From assembly GCF_003473295.1 (NCBI RefSeq), contig NZ_QRMP01000001.1:124001-188000 (forward strand): 64,000 bases of DNA, in the 5' to 3' direction. The position numbers and the translations under genes were made by a program. The notes under the pieces are model-generated. The model was not told the origin of the DNA, ran no database searches, and worked only from the letters and a program-made list of their open reading frames with translations. Positions 38,253 through 46,785 of this stretch are shown piece by piece. Positions within the stretch are counted from its first letter, which is position 1. Every line of letters begins with the position of its first letter. The DNA is from Parabacteroides sp. AM08-6 (GTDB lineage Bacteria; Bacteroidota; Bacteroidia; Bacteroidales; Tannerellaceae).

Positions 38253-38708
38253 ATGTATAGTAAAGACGAACTGAAAAACCTGAAGCTGGAATTTTGGGAA
38301 AGTTTCGCTGCATTCTGCGAGGTACAACCTTATCTGAAAGGACGTAGGAAAATATGGACGTTGTACAATACGAAGGTAAAAGGGGTAGAATTGAAATTTG
38401 ATGCGACGCGTGACGGAGCATTTGTTATTCTGGAAGTCAATCACCGGATAGAAGAGGAGAGGCTGGAAATGTTCGAACGTCTGACTTGGTATAAGGAAAC
38501 GTTGGAAAAGGATTTCCCGGAAGGTTTGATTTGGGATATCTGTTTTGTCCGTGATACGGGTAAACAGGTTGCTCGTATCTATACGGAAAAGCGAGGTATT
38601 GATTTCCACCGTCGTGGCGATTGGGGAATGTTTTTTACTTTTATGGCAAGTCAGATGTTTTTGTTGGAACGCAATTTTATGTCGATTGCCGAATATTTAA
38701 GAGAATAG
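38253..38708 (+). CDS. DUF4268 domain protein
   Basis: A 151-residue cytoplasmic protein that nearly equals one DUF4268 domain: LKLEFWESFAAFCEVQPYL, RKIWTLYNTKVKGVELKFDA, and a C-terminal GDWGMFFTFMASQMFLLE. The family has no proven role; some members are fused to nuclease-like domains, but nothing catalytic is evident here. It follows the M16 gene by 22 bp on the same strand and precedes the his leader. Confidence 0.85.
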   Translation: MYSKDELKNLKLEFWESFAAFCEVQPYLKGRRKIWTLYNTKVKGVELKFDATRDGAFVILEVNHRIEEERLEMFERLTWYKETLEKDFPEGLIWDICFVRDTGKQVARIYTEKRGIDFHRRGDWGMFFTFMASQMFLLERNFMSIAEYLRE

Positions 38709-38775
38709 TATCTGTGTAAAATTGTTCCCCATAACAAAAAAACAGCATCTATTGGTAATCTTTTGTAAGATTTTC

Positions 38776-38804
38776 TTGCAAATCCAATTATTATTGTAAC
38801 TTTG
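38776..38804 (+). promoter_or_regulatory. Promoter of the his operon
   Basis: TTG at 38776-38778, an 18-bp spacer, then TAACTTTG at 38797-38804. The transcript would start near 38811, about 14 nt before the HisL ATG and about 190 nt before hisG. Confidence 0.7.
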
Positions 38805-38824
38805 CAGCGTAAATAAAATAACAA

Positions 38825-38875
38825 ATGAAAAGAATAGTACTGCATCATCACCATCATCATTACAACGGGCAATAG
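38825..38875 (+). CDS. hisL: Histidine operon leader peptide
   Basis: A 16-codon ORF reading MKRIVLHHHHHHYNGQ then TAG. The six consecutive His codons (38843-38860, CAT/CAC mix) directly precede an RNA hairpin and hisG, the defining layout of a His attenuator. Too short for routine gene callers. When charged tRNA-His is scarce the ribosome should stall in the His run, leaving 38878-38886 free; when His is plentiful it should reach the TAG and cover that segment. Evidence is positional and compositional; translation is inferred. Confidence 0.9.
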   Translation: MKRIVLHHHHHHYNGQ

Positions 38876-38877
38876 TT

Positions 38878-38950
38878 CGGTGGGCTGTTTGATATGTGGT
38901 ACATATAAAGATAATGAATAAGGCTTGCCGTTATGCGGTGAGCCTTTTTT
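38878..38950 (+). promoter_or_regulatory. His attenuator: antiterminator segment and intrinsic terminator
   Basis: The terminator is an 11-bp stem, AAGGCTTGCCG (38920-38930) with CGGTGAGCCTT (38936-38946), two G-U pairs, 5-nt loop, then a T run to about 38950. A competing segment CGGTGGGCT (38878-38886), just after the HisL stop, can pair with GGCTTGCCG (38922-38930) through four Watson-Crick-type outer pairs and several G-U pairs. That gives mutually exclusive antiterminator and terminator forms, 50 nt before hisG. Confidence 0.8.
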
Positions 38951-38999
38951 ATTTCCGGAAGGGATTATTTAAATTGTATATTTATAAAAACAAAATAAG

Positions 39000-39851
39000 A
39001 TGTTACGAATTGCAGTACAATCGAAAGGTCGTTTATACGATGAGACAATGCTTCTGTTGGAAGAAGCCGGTATTAAATTGAACAGAGGAAAACGTATTCT
39101 GTTGTTGTCAGCTAAAGGATTTCCAGTGGAAGTTTTATTTTTACGTGATGATGATATCCCTCAGTCTGTAGCCAATGGCGTGGCTGATATCGGTATTGTC
39201 GGTGAAAATGAATATGTGGAAAAAGGGCAAGAGGCCAAACTGGTAAAACGTCTGGGATTCAGTAAATGCCGTTTATCTCTGGCTATTCCAAAGGAGGAAG
39301 AGTATCAGGGCGTAGAATGGTTTGAAGGAAAGACAATCGCAACTTCTTATCCGGAGATTTTGGCTTCTTATCTGAAGGAGAAAGGTGTGAATGCCGATTT
39401 GCATGTCATCAGCGGCTCCGTGGAAATTGCTCCCGGTATCGGATTGGCGGATGCTATTTTCGATATTGTAAGTTCCGGCAGCACATTGGTCAGCAATCAA
39501 TTGAAGGAAGTAGAAGTAATCATGCAAAGTGAAGCTCTGTTGATTGCCAATAATAATCTTTCGGCTGAAAAACAGGAAATCTTGGATGAGCTTTTATTCC
39601 GTTTCGAAGCTATCCAAGAGGCGGAAGGCAAGAAATATGTATTGCTGAATGCCCCGAAGGATAAGATGAAAGAAATTGTTGAAGTATTGCCGGGCATGAA
39701 AAGTCCGACTATTACGCCGTTGGCTGATGAAAACTGGGTTTCCGTGCAATCCGTAATTGCGGAAAAGCAGTTTTGGGAAATCATCGGCAAGCTTAAATCT
39801 TTAGGTGCACAAGGCATACTGGTTATTCCGATTGAAAAGATGATACTTTAA
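39000..39851 (+). CDS. hisG: ATP phosphoribosyltransferase, long form
   Basis: A 283-residue enzyme for the first step of histidine synthesis (ATP plus PRPP to phosphoribosyl-ATP), the feedback control point. It starts MLRIAVQSKGRLYDETMLLL; the PRPP-binding loop is in GLADAIFDIVSSGSTLVSNQL. The C-terminal 80 residues (APKDKMKEIVEVLPGMKSPTI onward) form the regulatory ACT-like domain of the long form, so no HisZ is needed. First gene of hisGDCB behind the attenuator. The ATG at 39000 directly follows the leader. Confidence 0.97.
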   Translation: MLRIAVQSKGRLYDETMLLLEEAGIKLNRGKRILLLSAKGFPVEVLFLRDDDIPQSVANGVADIGIVGENEYVEKGQEAKLVKRLGFSKCRLSLAIPKEEEYQGVEWFEGKTIATSYPEILASYLKEKGVNADLHVISGSVEIAPGIGLADAIFDIVSSGSTLVSNQLKEVEVIMQSEALLIANNNLSAEKQEILDELLFRFEAIQEAEGKKYVLLNAPKDKMKEIVEVLPGMKSPTITPLADENWVSVQSVIAEKQFWEIIGKLKSLGAQGILVIPIEKMIL

Positions 39852-39876
39852 TTTGTAAGACCCAATTAAAGAAATA

Positions 39877-41166
39877 ATGGAAGTAATAAAATATCCGCCA
39901 AGAAGCGAATGGCCGGCATTGGCCGGAAGGCCGGCATTGGATGTTACGACTTTGTTTGATACGGTTCGTACCGTATTGAACGAGGTTCGGACGGAAGGGG
40001 ATGCAGCCGTCAAACGTTACGAAGAGAAATTTGATAAAGTGGAACTCTCGACTTTCCGTGAACTTCAGGTTTCGGAAGAAGAAATAGCCGCAGCCCGAAA
40101 TTTGATTTCCGAAGAATTGAAGCAGGCTATCCGTACGGCAAAGAATAATATTGAAACTTTTCACGCTTCTCAGTGTTTTACAGGAAAGAAGGTCGAAACA
40201 GCTCCGGGTGTTGTTTGCTGGCAGAAAGCGGTGGCCATCGAGAAAGTGGGTCTGTATATTCCGGGTGGGACAGCTCCTCTTTTCTCCACAGTCCTGATGC
40301 TGGCAGTTCCGGCACGTATTGCCGGTTGCAAGGAAATCGTACTTTGTACGCCACCGAATAAGGAAGGAAAAGTGCATCCGGCAATTCTTTTTGCTGCGGA
40401 AACAGCCGGCGTAAGTAAAATCTTCAAAATAGGAGGTATACAGGCTATTGCAGCAATGGCGTATGGAACGGAAACTGTTCCCAAGGTATATAAAATATTC
40501 GGTCCCGGTAATCAGTATGTGACAGCCGCTAAACAGTTGGTTAGCCTGAAAGAAGTCGCCATTGATATGCCGGCCGGCCCTTCGGAAGTGGAAGTGATTG
40601 CCGACGAAACGGTGAATCCGGATTTTATCGCGGCTGATTTTCTTTCCCAGGCCGAACATGGTGCCGACAGTCAGGCAATGTTGGTGACAGCTGCTGAAAG
40701 TATTGTGGAGAATGTTATCAGTGCTATCCGGGAACAATTGAAACAATTGCCCCGTCAGGAAATTACGGAAAAGGCTTTGAAACACAGTCGTATCATTGTC
40801 TTGAAGAATCGACAGGAAATAATAGACTTCACGAATTTATATGCACCCGAGCACTTGATTATCCAAACTGCCGATTATACCGATATTGCCGGACAGGTGG
40901 AAAATGCAGGAAGTGTTTTTATGGGACCTTACACTCCCGAGAGTGCGGGTGATTATGCTTCCGGTACAAACCATACATTACCGACTAACGGTTATGCAAA
41001 AGCCTATAGCGGTGTTAATCTGGATAGTTTTATTAAAAAGATAACCTTCCAGGAAATCACAGCCGGCGGCATTCGGCAATTAGGCCCGACTATTCAGGAA
41101 ATGGCTGCCAACGAACAACTGGAAGCCCATCGTAATGCAGTAACAATCAGATTAAAGACGATATGA
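39877..41166 (+). CDS. hisD: Histidinol dehydrogenase
   Basis: A 429-residue zinc enzyme for the last two oxidations, histidinol to histidine, with NAD. Visible: VGLYIPGGTAPLFSTVLML, FGPGNQYVTAAKQLV, AIDMPAGPSEVEVIAD, DFLSQAEHGADSQAML with a zinc ligand, and YAPEHLIIQT (conserved Glu-His). It starts 25 bp after hisG and overlaps hisC by 4 bp (ATGA). Normal length. Confidence 0.97.
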   Translation: MEVIKYPPRSEWPALAGRPALDVTTLFDTVRTVLNEVRTEGDAAVKRYEEKFDKVELSTFRELQVSEEEIAAARNLISEELKQAIRTAKNNIETFHASQCFTGKKVETAPGVVCWQKAVAIEKVGLYIPGGTAPLFSTVLMLAVPARIAGCKEIVLCTPPNKEGKVHPAILFAAETAGVSKIFKIGGIQAIAAMAYGTETVPKVYKIFGPGNQYVTAAKQLVSLKEVAIDMPAGPSEVEVIADETVNPDFIAADFLSQAEHGADSQAMLVTAAESIVENVISAIREQLKQLPRQEITEKALKHSRIIVLKNRQEIIDFTNLYAPEHLIIQTADYTDIAGQVENAGSVFMGPYTPESAGDYASGTNHTLPTNGYAKAYSGVNLDSFIKKITFQEITAGGIRQLGPTIQEMAANEQLEAHRNAVTIRLKTI

Positions 41167-42194
41167 AGGATTTAAAAGACTTGGTGAGACCCAATATTTG
41201 GGAAATGCAGCCTTATTCGTCGGCGAGAGACGAATTTCATGGGAGTGCATCTGTTTTTCTGGATGCAAATGAAAATCCGTATAATACTCCTTACAACCGT
41301 TATCCCGACCCGATGCAGCTCTTGTTGAAGGACCGGATATCCGAACTGAAAGGGGTTGGAGTTGATTCTATTTTTCTGGGAAACGGGAGTGACGAGCCGA
41401 TAGACTTGATTATCCGTGCTTTTTGCGAGCCGGCAATCGACAGTATCGTCAGCATCGCCCCCTCGTATGGTATGTACGAAGTTGCCGCCAATATCAACAA
41501 TGTTGAATTTCGGAAAGTGGAATTAACCAAATCGTTCGAGCTGGATGCCGAGCGCGTATTGGAAGCGGCTAATGCTTGGGTAAAAGTCATCTATCTTTGT
41601 TCGCCCAATAACCCGACGGGCAATAGTCTGGAGAGAGAGAAGCTTTATAAGATATTGAATACTTTTTCCGGAATAGTCGTAATCGATGAGGCTTATATTG
41701 ATTTTTCATCGGAACCTTCTTTCCTTTCCGAATTGGAGAGATTTCCGAATTTGATTGTTTTGCAGACTTTGTCGAAAGCCTGGGGAGCTGCCGGTATTCG
41801 TTTGGGAATGGCTTTTGCTTCTCCTAAAATTATTGCAATCCTCAATAAAATAAAATATCCGTACAATGTCAATATGCTGACGCAGGAACAAGCTTTGGAA
41901 ATCCTGAATAATGAGGAACGGATGAAGGAACAATTGCGCTCCATCCTTTCCGAACGCATACGTTTGCAGGCCGCGTTGCCTCTGTTGAATTGTGTGAATA
42001 AGATTTATCCGACGGATGCTAATTTCATTCTGGCGGATGTGGAAAATGCGAACGCCACTTACAAAGCATTGGTGAAAAAAGGGGTGATTGTCCGTAATCG
42101 CAACAATGTTACACTCTGTCGCGGTTGCTTGCGCATCACGGTAGGTACTCCGAAAGAAAATGACGCTTTGCTGGCTGTTTTAAAAAAGTTGTAA
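41163..42194 (+). CDS. hisC: Histidinol-phosphate aminotransferase
   Basis: A 343-residue PLP enzyme that makes histidinol phosphate from imidazole acetol phosphate and glutamate. Fold type I marks: VFLDANENPYNTPYNRYPDP, SIFLGNGSDEPIDLI, YLCSPNNPTGNSL, VVIDEAYIDFS and LQTLSKAWGAAGIRLGMAF, whose Lys binds PLP. The 4-bp overlap with hisD indicates translational coupling, and hisB starts immediately after its stop. Confidence 0.97.
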   Translation: MKDLKDLVRPNIWEMQPYSSARDEFHGSASVFLDANENPYNTPYNRYPDPMQLLLKDRISELKGVGVDSIFLGNGSDEPIDLIIRAFCEPAIDSIVSIAPSYGMYEVAANINNVEFRKVELTKSFELDAERVLEAANAWVKVIYLCSPNNPTGNSLEREKLYKILNTFSGIVVIDEAYIDFSSEPSFLSELERFPNLIVLQTLSKAWGAAGIRLGMAFASPKIIAILNKIKYPYNVNMLTQEQALEILNNEERMKEQLRSILSERIRLQAALPLLNCVNKIYPTDANFILADVENANATYKALVKKGVIVRNRNNVTLCRGCLRITVGTPKENDALLAVLKKL

Positions 42195-43325
42195 ATGATG
42201 AAAAGAGCCTTGTTTATTGATAGGGACGGGACATTGGTCATTGAACCTCCCGTCGATTATCAGCTGGATAGTCTGGAAAAGCTGGAATTTTATCCGAAAG
42301 TGTTCCGCAACCTGTATTTTATACGCAAGCAGTTGGATTTCGAGTTCGTGATGGTGACGAATCAGGATGGGCTTGGAACCTCTTCCTTCCCGGAAGATAC
42401 TTTCTGGCCGGCACACAATAAAATGCTGAAAACACTTGAAGGAGAAGGTATCCTTTTCGACGATATTTTGATAGACCGTTCTTTTCCGGAAGATAACTCT
42501 CCGAACCGCAAGCCGCGTACGGGAATGCTGGGCCACTATCTTTCCGGAGAATATGATTTGGCGGAAAGTTATGTCGTAGGGGATAGGCTGACGGATATGC
42601 AATTGGCTGCCAACTTGGGAGCAAAAGGAATATGGTTACATGCCTTTGATGAAGAAGCCCGGCAGCTTTTATCCGGAAATCCCGCTCTTTCGCCGGTACT
42701 GATTACGGACGATTGGGATAAGGTAACGGAATATCTTTTTGCCGGCGAACGTCGTGCCGTCGTGCAACGTACAACGAAAGAAACGGATATTTACGTGGAA
42801 GTCAATTTGGATGGTCATGGCACGACCCGGATAGCAACCGGACTCGGCTTTTTCGACCACATGCTCGACCAAATCGGCAAGCACTCCGGTATCGACCTGA
42901 CAGTAGAAGTAAAAGGAGATTTGGAAGTCGACGAACATCATACGATTGAAGATACCGCTATCGCTCTGGGAGAGGCTTTGCTGAAAGCTTTAGGAGACAA
43001 GCGGGGGATAGAGCGTTATGGCTATACGTTACCGATGGATGATTGCCTGTGTAGTGTGGCGCTCGATTTCGGAGGCCGCCCCTGGCTTGTCTGGGATGCC
43101 GAGTTCCACCGTGAGAAAATAGGAGAGATGCCTACCGAGATGTTTCTTCATTTCTTCAAGAGCTTGAGTGACGCCGCCCGTATGAATTTGAACATCAAGG
43201 CGGAGGGAACGAACGAACATCATAAGATAGAGGGCATTTTCAAGGCACTGGCCCGTTCCATCAAAATGGCCATCCGCCGGGATATTTACAAATATGAACT
43301 TCCGAGTACGAAAGGCCTTCTGTAA
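42195..43325 (+). CDS. hisB: Bifunctional histidinol-phosphatase / imidazoleglycerol-phosphate dehydratase
   Basis: A 376-residue fusion. The N-terminal HAD phosphatase (1-170) has [16 protein letters not shown] with the nucleophile Asp, VTNQDGLGT and [17 protein letters not shown]. The C-terminal dehydratase (about 180-376) has [31 protein letters not shown] and [17 protein letters not shown], the metal-binding HHxxE motifs. It covers steps 6 and 8 of the pathway. Two adjacent ATGs (42195, 42198) are possible. Last gene here; hisH, hisA, hisF and hisI(E) are not in the window. Confidence 0.97.
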   Translation: MMKRALFIDRDGTLVIEPPVDYQLDSLEKLEFYPKVFRNLYFIRKQLDFEFVMVTNQDGLGTSSFPEDTFWPAHNKMLKTLEGEGILFDDILIDRSFPEDNSPNRKPRTGMLGHYLSGEYDLAESYVVGDRLTDMQLAANLGAKGIWLHAFDEEARQLLSGNPALSPVLITDDWDKVTEYLFAGERRAVVQRTTKETDIYVEVNLDGHGTTRIATGLGFFDHMLDQIGKHSGIDLTVEVKGDLEVDEHHTIEDTAIALGEALLKALGDKRGIERYGYTLPMDDCLCSVALDFGGRPWLVWDAEFHREKIGEMPTEMFLHFFKSLSDAARMNLNIKAEGTNEHHKIEGIFKALARSIKMAIRRDIYKYELPSTKGLL

Positions 43326-43331
43326 GTCCTG

Positions 43332-43368
43332 TCGGCAGGGGAACCGCCTCATGCTGGGCCTCTGCCGA
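43332..43368 (+). other. GC-rich hairpin after hisB
   Basis: A 10-bp stem, TCGGCAGGGG with CCTCTGCCGA (one G-U), around a 17-nt loop, 7 bp past the hisB stop. There is no T tract, so it is not a standard intrinsic terminator but may stabilise the mRNA 3' end or work with Rho. Confidence 0.5.
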
Positions 43369-43440
43369 TAGAGATAATTAACTTGCGACTTTCGAAATAA
43401 ATCCTTTCCTTTGGGCTTCGGTTAAATGAAGGTAAATAAT

Positions 43441-43842
43441 ATGATAAGAAATCTGATAATTATAGTCTTTGGTGTTTTTGTGCTTGTCTCTTGCAGCAAA
43501 GACGAGCAGGATAAATTGTTCGGGAAGTGGCAAATGCAACAAGTGGAGGAGAATGGTGTCGTGCAATCCGTCGATACCGTGTATTTCAATTTTGAACATT
43601 CCCTTTTCATGTATCAGATATATATGCCTTCCACTTCCGAATATCAGTTCAGGTATGGTTATAATACAATAGCGGGAGATTCCATCTTGTTGGAAATCGT
43701 TAGTAATCCCGCTCCGGTTCGTGATTTTCTTCCTTTGACGGACTGGACTTCCGATAAACGGACTTATGCGATTGATAAAATCTCCGGCAAGCAATTAATC
43801 TTAAGCAGCGAAGGGAAAAAATATACGTTCCGGAAATTCTGA
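43441..43842 (+). CDS. Small lipocalin-like lipoprotein
   Basis: A 133-residue secreted lipoprotein: MIRNLIIIVFGVFVLVSCSK, lipobox LVSC, cleavage before Cys19, followed by an SKDE-type surface-export-like stretch. The mature part (DKLFGKWQMQQVEENG, then alternating strands ending GKKYTFRKF) resembles the lipocalin-like DUF4923/DUF5640 type of beta-barrel in Bacteroidetes; the exact family is not certain. An in-frame ATG at 43426 is also possible, but 43441 gives a proper signal peptide. Function unknown. It stands alone between the his operon and a repeat array. Confidence 0.75.
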   Translation: MIRNLIIIVFGVFVLVSCSKDEQDKLFGKWQMQQVEENGVVQSVDTVYFNFEHSLFMYQIYMPSTSEYQFRYGYNTIAGDSILLEIVSNPAPVRDFLPLTDWTSDKRTYAIDKISGKQLILSSEGKKYTFRKF

Positions 43843-43870
43843 AGGAATGTTTTTTCATTTTTACATGTAT

Positions 43871-43994
43871 GAAAATGGTGTTTTCATTTTGAAAACAGCG
43901 ATTCGGGCATCGAAAATGGCGTTTTCATTTTGAAAACAGCGTTTTTGGCATCGAAAATGGTGTTTTCGTTTTGAAAAACGCCATTTCGGGCATC
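43871..43994. repeat. Three tandem 41-42 bp units made of two ~21-bp half-units
   Basis: Units at 43871-43911, 43912-43952 and 43953-43994. Each consists of a GAAAATGGTGTTTTC-type half and a GAAAACAGCG...GGCATC half, giving six GAAAA-starting half-units of 20-22 bp. The first half is palindromic (GAAAA...TTTTC) and TTTTCATTTTGAAAA offers an alternative pairing. The array fills the gap between a plus-strand lipoprotein gene and the convergent ybaK. Confidence 0.85.
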
Positions 43995-44014
43995 CGATGG
44001 CTTTTCCCGATTTA

Positions 44015-44491
44015 TTATTGTGTAATATCGCTGACGGTAGCCCGTGCTTCCCGAATTAAATCGGCCGGAGATACCTGTATTTGCAAGCCGCGCTGTCCGG
44101 CACTGACATAGATTTTGTCGAATTCCAAGGCTGTCTGATGGATATATGTGGGGAAATGTTTTTTCATGCCGATAGGAGAGCAGCCGCCGCGAATATAACC
44201 GGTCAGGGGCAAAAGTTCCTTGACGGGGACCATTTCGCAACTTTTATTGCCGGAAATTTTGGCCGCTTTCTTTAAATCCACTTCATCGGCGCCCGGAACG
44301 ACACAGACGAAATATCCGCTTTTGTCCCCATGCAATACAAGTGTTTTGAATACTTGGGCTACATCTTCTCCCAATTGCGCCGCTACGTGGGTGGCGCTCA
44401 AATCATTTTCATCGACTTCGTAAGGTACCAGCTGGTAAGCTATTTTGGCTTTATCCAACAGGCGGGCTACGTTTGTTTTATTAATCTTCAT
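44015..44491 (-). CDS. ybaK: Cys-tRNA(Pro)/Cys-tRNA(Cys) deacylase
   Basis: A 158-residue trans-editing enzyme that hydrolyses Cys mischarged on tRNA-Pro. YbaK/EbsC signature: TNVARLLDKAKIAYQLVPYE, FKTLVLHGDKSGYFVCVVPG, ELLPLTGYIRGGCSPIGMKK with the conserved Gly-Gly-x-Ser-Pro and Lys, and ILVSAGQRG-like YVSAGQRGLQIQV. It follows tex by 3 bp on the same strand, so the two are co-transcribed. Confidence 0.94.
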   Translation of the reverse strand: MKINKTNVARLLDKAKIAYQLVPYEVDENDLSATHVAAQLGEDVAQVFKTLVLHGDKSGYFVCVVPGADEVDLKKAAKISGNKSCEMVPVKELLPLTGYIRGGCSPIGMKKHFPTYIHQTALEFDKIYVSAGQRGLQIQVSPADLIREARATVSDITQ

Positions 44492-44494
44492 CGT

Positions 44495-46621
44495 TTATAA
44501 TCCTTTCATAGAGAGTTGTACACGTTTGCGGACGAGGTCTACGCTCAGAACCTTCACTTTGACATGCTGGTGCATGGATACTACCTCTGTCGGGTCGCTG
44601 ACGAAGCGGTCTGCCAGTTCCGAAATGTGAACCAAGCCGTTTTCCTTGATGCCTACATCTACAAAACAACCGAAATTCGTGATATTGGTGACAATGCCGG
44701 GAAGAAGTTGGCCTTCTTTCAAATCTTCGATGGTTTTCACGGTTGGGTCGAATGAGAATACCTGGATTGCTTGCCGCGGGTCGCGTCCCGGTTTGTCCAA
44801 TTCCTCCATAATGTCCAAAAGGGTGGGCATTCCGACCTTGCCGGTTACGTATGCGTTCAGGTCCAGTCTCTTTTTCAGCTCTTTGTCCTCGATAAGTTGG
44901 GCAACCGTACAGTTCAGGTCTTTTGCCATTTGCTCTACAATCGGATAACTTTCAGGGTGGACGGCTGAGTTGTCCAACGGATTTTTGCCTCCTTGGATGC
45001 GGAGGAAACCGGCACTTTGTTCGAATGCCTTTTCGCCCATGCGGGGAACTTTCATCAATTCTTTGCGGGATTTGAAAGGTCCGTGCTCGGTACGGTAATC
45101 TACAATATTTTGGGCCAACGCAGGTCCCAGGCCGGAGATATAAGTCAACAAGTGTTTGCTGGCTGTATTAACATTGACTCCGACAAGGTTTACGCAGCTT
45201 TCTACCGTCTGGTCGAGGCTTTTTTTCAATGCTCCTTGCTCTACGTCATGTTGGTATTGTCCGACACCGATACTTTTAGGGTCAATCTTTACCAATTCGG
45301 CCAACGGGTCCATCAGGCGACGGCCGATACTGACGGCTCCACGTACGGTAACATCATATTCCGGAAACTCGTCGCGGGCTGTCTTGGAGGCGGAATAAAT
45401 GGAAGCACCGTTTTCGCTGACGACAAAAACCTGTACTTTCCGGTCGTAACGGATATTGGTAATGAATTGTTCCGTTTCACGGCTGGCAGTACCGTTGCCT
45501 ATGGCGATTGCTTCTATGGCATACGTCGAAACCAATTGGGCGACTTTTGCGGCAGCTTTGCTCTTTTCGTTCTGAGGGGGATGCGGGTAAATGGCTTCGT
45601 TGTGCAACAAGGCTCCCTGCGCATCCAGGCAAACCAGCTTACAACCGGTGCGGTAACCCGGGTCGACACCCAATACGCGCTTTTGTCCGAGGGGGGGGGC
45701 TAATAGTAGCTGGCGGAGATTTTCGGCAAAGACTCGGATGGCTTCCGCGTCGGCTTTTGCTTTGCTTAAATTGGCAAATTCCGTTTCTATGGATGGTTTT
45801 AGCAAACGTTTGAACGAATCGTCAACGGCTGTGGCTACTTCTTCGGAAGTCTTACCGCGTCCACGGACGAAACGGCGTTTCAAGCGGTCTATACAGCTAT
45901 CCGTGTCCGGTGAGATACTTACCCGCAGGATACCTTCCGCTTCTCCGCGGCGTAATGCCAGCAGACGGTGGGAACTGGCACGGTTCAAAGGCTCGCTGAA
46001 GTCGAAATAGTCCCGGTATTTGGCGCCTTCTTCTTCTTTTCCTTTTATTACTTTGGATGTGATGACGGCCGTGTGCGAAAATGAATTACGGACAGCGTTC
46101 CGGGCCTCCTCATTTTCATTAATCCACTCGGCGATGATGTCGCGGGCGCCTTGCAGGGCTTCTGCTGCGTTTTTCACTTCCCCTTTGATGAAGGAGGTGA
46201 TGCGTGCGGCCAGATTCGGCTCGTTTTGCATCATTATGATTTTAGCTAAAGGTTCTAATCCCTTTTTGCGTGCGATTTCTGCTTTTGTCACCCGTTTGGG
46301 CTTGTATGGCAGGTAAAGGTCTTCTATTTCGGTGCTGTCCCATGACTCTTCTATCCGTTTTTTTAGCTCAGGGGTCAGTTTATCTTGCTCTTCGATAGAG
46401 GACAGTATCGTTTCTTTTCGTTTTTTGAGTTCGGTCAGTTTGTCTAACTGGTCTTTAATTGAACCGATTTGTACTTCGTCCAGGCCACCGGTAACTTCTT
46501 TCCGGTATCGGCTGATAAAAGGAATGGTGGCACCTTCGTCCAGCAAACCGATTGTTTTTTCCACTTGTTTCTCCGGAATATTTAAAATGCGGGAGATAAG
46601 GGAATGGAATGATGTTGTCAT
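44495..46621 (-). CDS. tex: Tex family RNA-binding transcription accessory protein
   Basis: A 708-residue cytoplasmic protein of the Tex/Spt6 type: N-terminal helical region (TIPFISRYRKEVTGGLDE), YqgF-like RNase H fold (VLGVDPGYRTGCKLVCLDAQG, EAIAIGNGTASRETEQF), helix-hairpin-helix part (LLTYISGLGPALAQNIVDYR) and a C-terminal S1 RNA-binding domain (GIVTNITNFGCFVDVGIKENGLVHISELAD). It is thought to aid transcription and RNA processing. A run of nine C (G on the plus strand, 45691-45699) encodes APP within the YqgF region. A TATCTTTG box lies 28 bp upstream. Confidence 0.96.
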   Translation of the reverse strand: MTTSFHSLISRILNIPEKQVEKTIGLLDEGATIPFISRYRKEVTGGLDEVQIGSIKDQLDKLTELKKRKETILSSIEEQDKLTPELKKRIEESWDSTEIEDLYLPYKPKRVTKAEIARKKGLEPLAKIIMMQNEPNLAARITSFIKGEVKNAAEALQGARDIIAEWINENEEARNAVRNSFSHTAVITSKVIKGKEEEGAKYRDYFDFSEPLNRASSHRLLALRRGEAEGILRVSISPDTDSCIDRLKRRFVRGRGKTSEEVATAVDDSFKRLLKPSIETEFANLSKAKADAEAIRVFAENLRQLLLAPPLGQKRVLGVDPGYRTGCKLVCLDAQGALLHNEAIYPHPPQNEKSKAAAKVAQLVSTYAIEAIAIGNGTASRETEQFITNIRYDRKVQVFVVSENGASIYSASKTARDEFPEYDVTVRGAVSIGRRLMDPLAELVKIDPKSIGVGQYQHDVEQGALKKSLDQTVESCVNLVGVNVNTASKHLLTYISGLGPALAQNIVDYRTEHGPFKSRKELMKVPRMGEKAFEQSAGFLRIQGGKNPLDNSAVHPESYPIVEQMAKDLNCTVAQLIEDKELKKRLDLNAYVTGKVGMPTLLDIMEELDKPGRDPRQAIQVFSFDPTVKTIEDLKEGQLLPGIVTNITNFGCFVDVGIKENGLVHISELADRFVSDPTEVVSMHQHVKVKVLSVDLVRKRVQLSMKGL

Positions 46622-46649
46622 ATCTTTTTTGTATTCTCTATTCGGAACG

Positions 46650-46657
46650 CAAAGATA
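46650..46657 (-). promoter_or_regulatory. -7 box of tex-ybaK
   Basis: Minus strand TATCTTTG, 28 bp upstream of the tex ATG. Confidence 0.6.
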
Positions 46658-46785
46658 AGAGTTTGGTTTTATTTTTTCTTTCCGGTATTGAGTTCTTTCT
46701 GGAAATATTTGTTACTCTCGTTTATTTTCAAGATTTTTGCGCAAATAAAAACATCAGTCTCTGAATAAGACACAAACTTTATTAT

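Noticed and set aside
39823..40785. 320-codon open frame on the minus strand across hisD
   Set aside because: Antisense to hisD, with Phe/Cys/His-rich composition and no family match; a shadow frame.
43332..43368. Intrinsic terminator after hisB
   Set aside because: The stem is strong but no T tract follows, so it is listed only as a hairpin.
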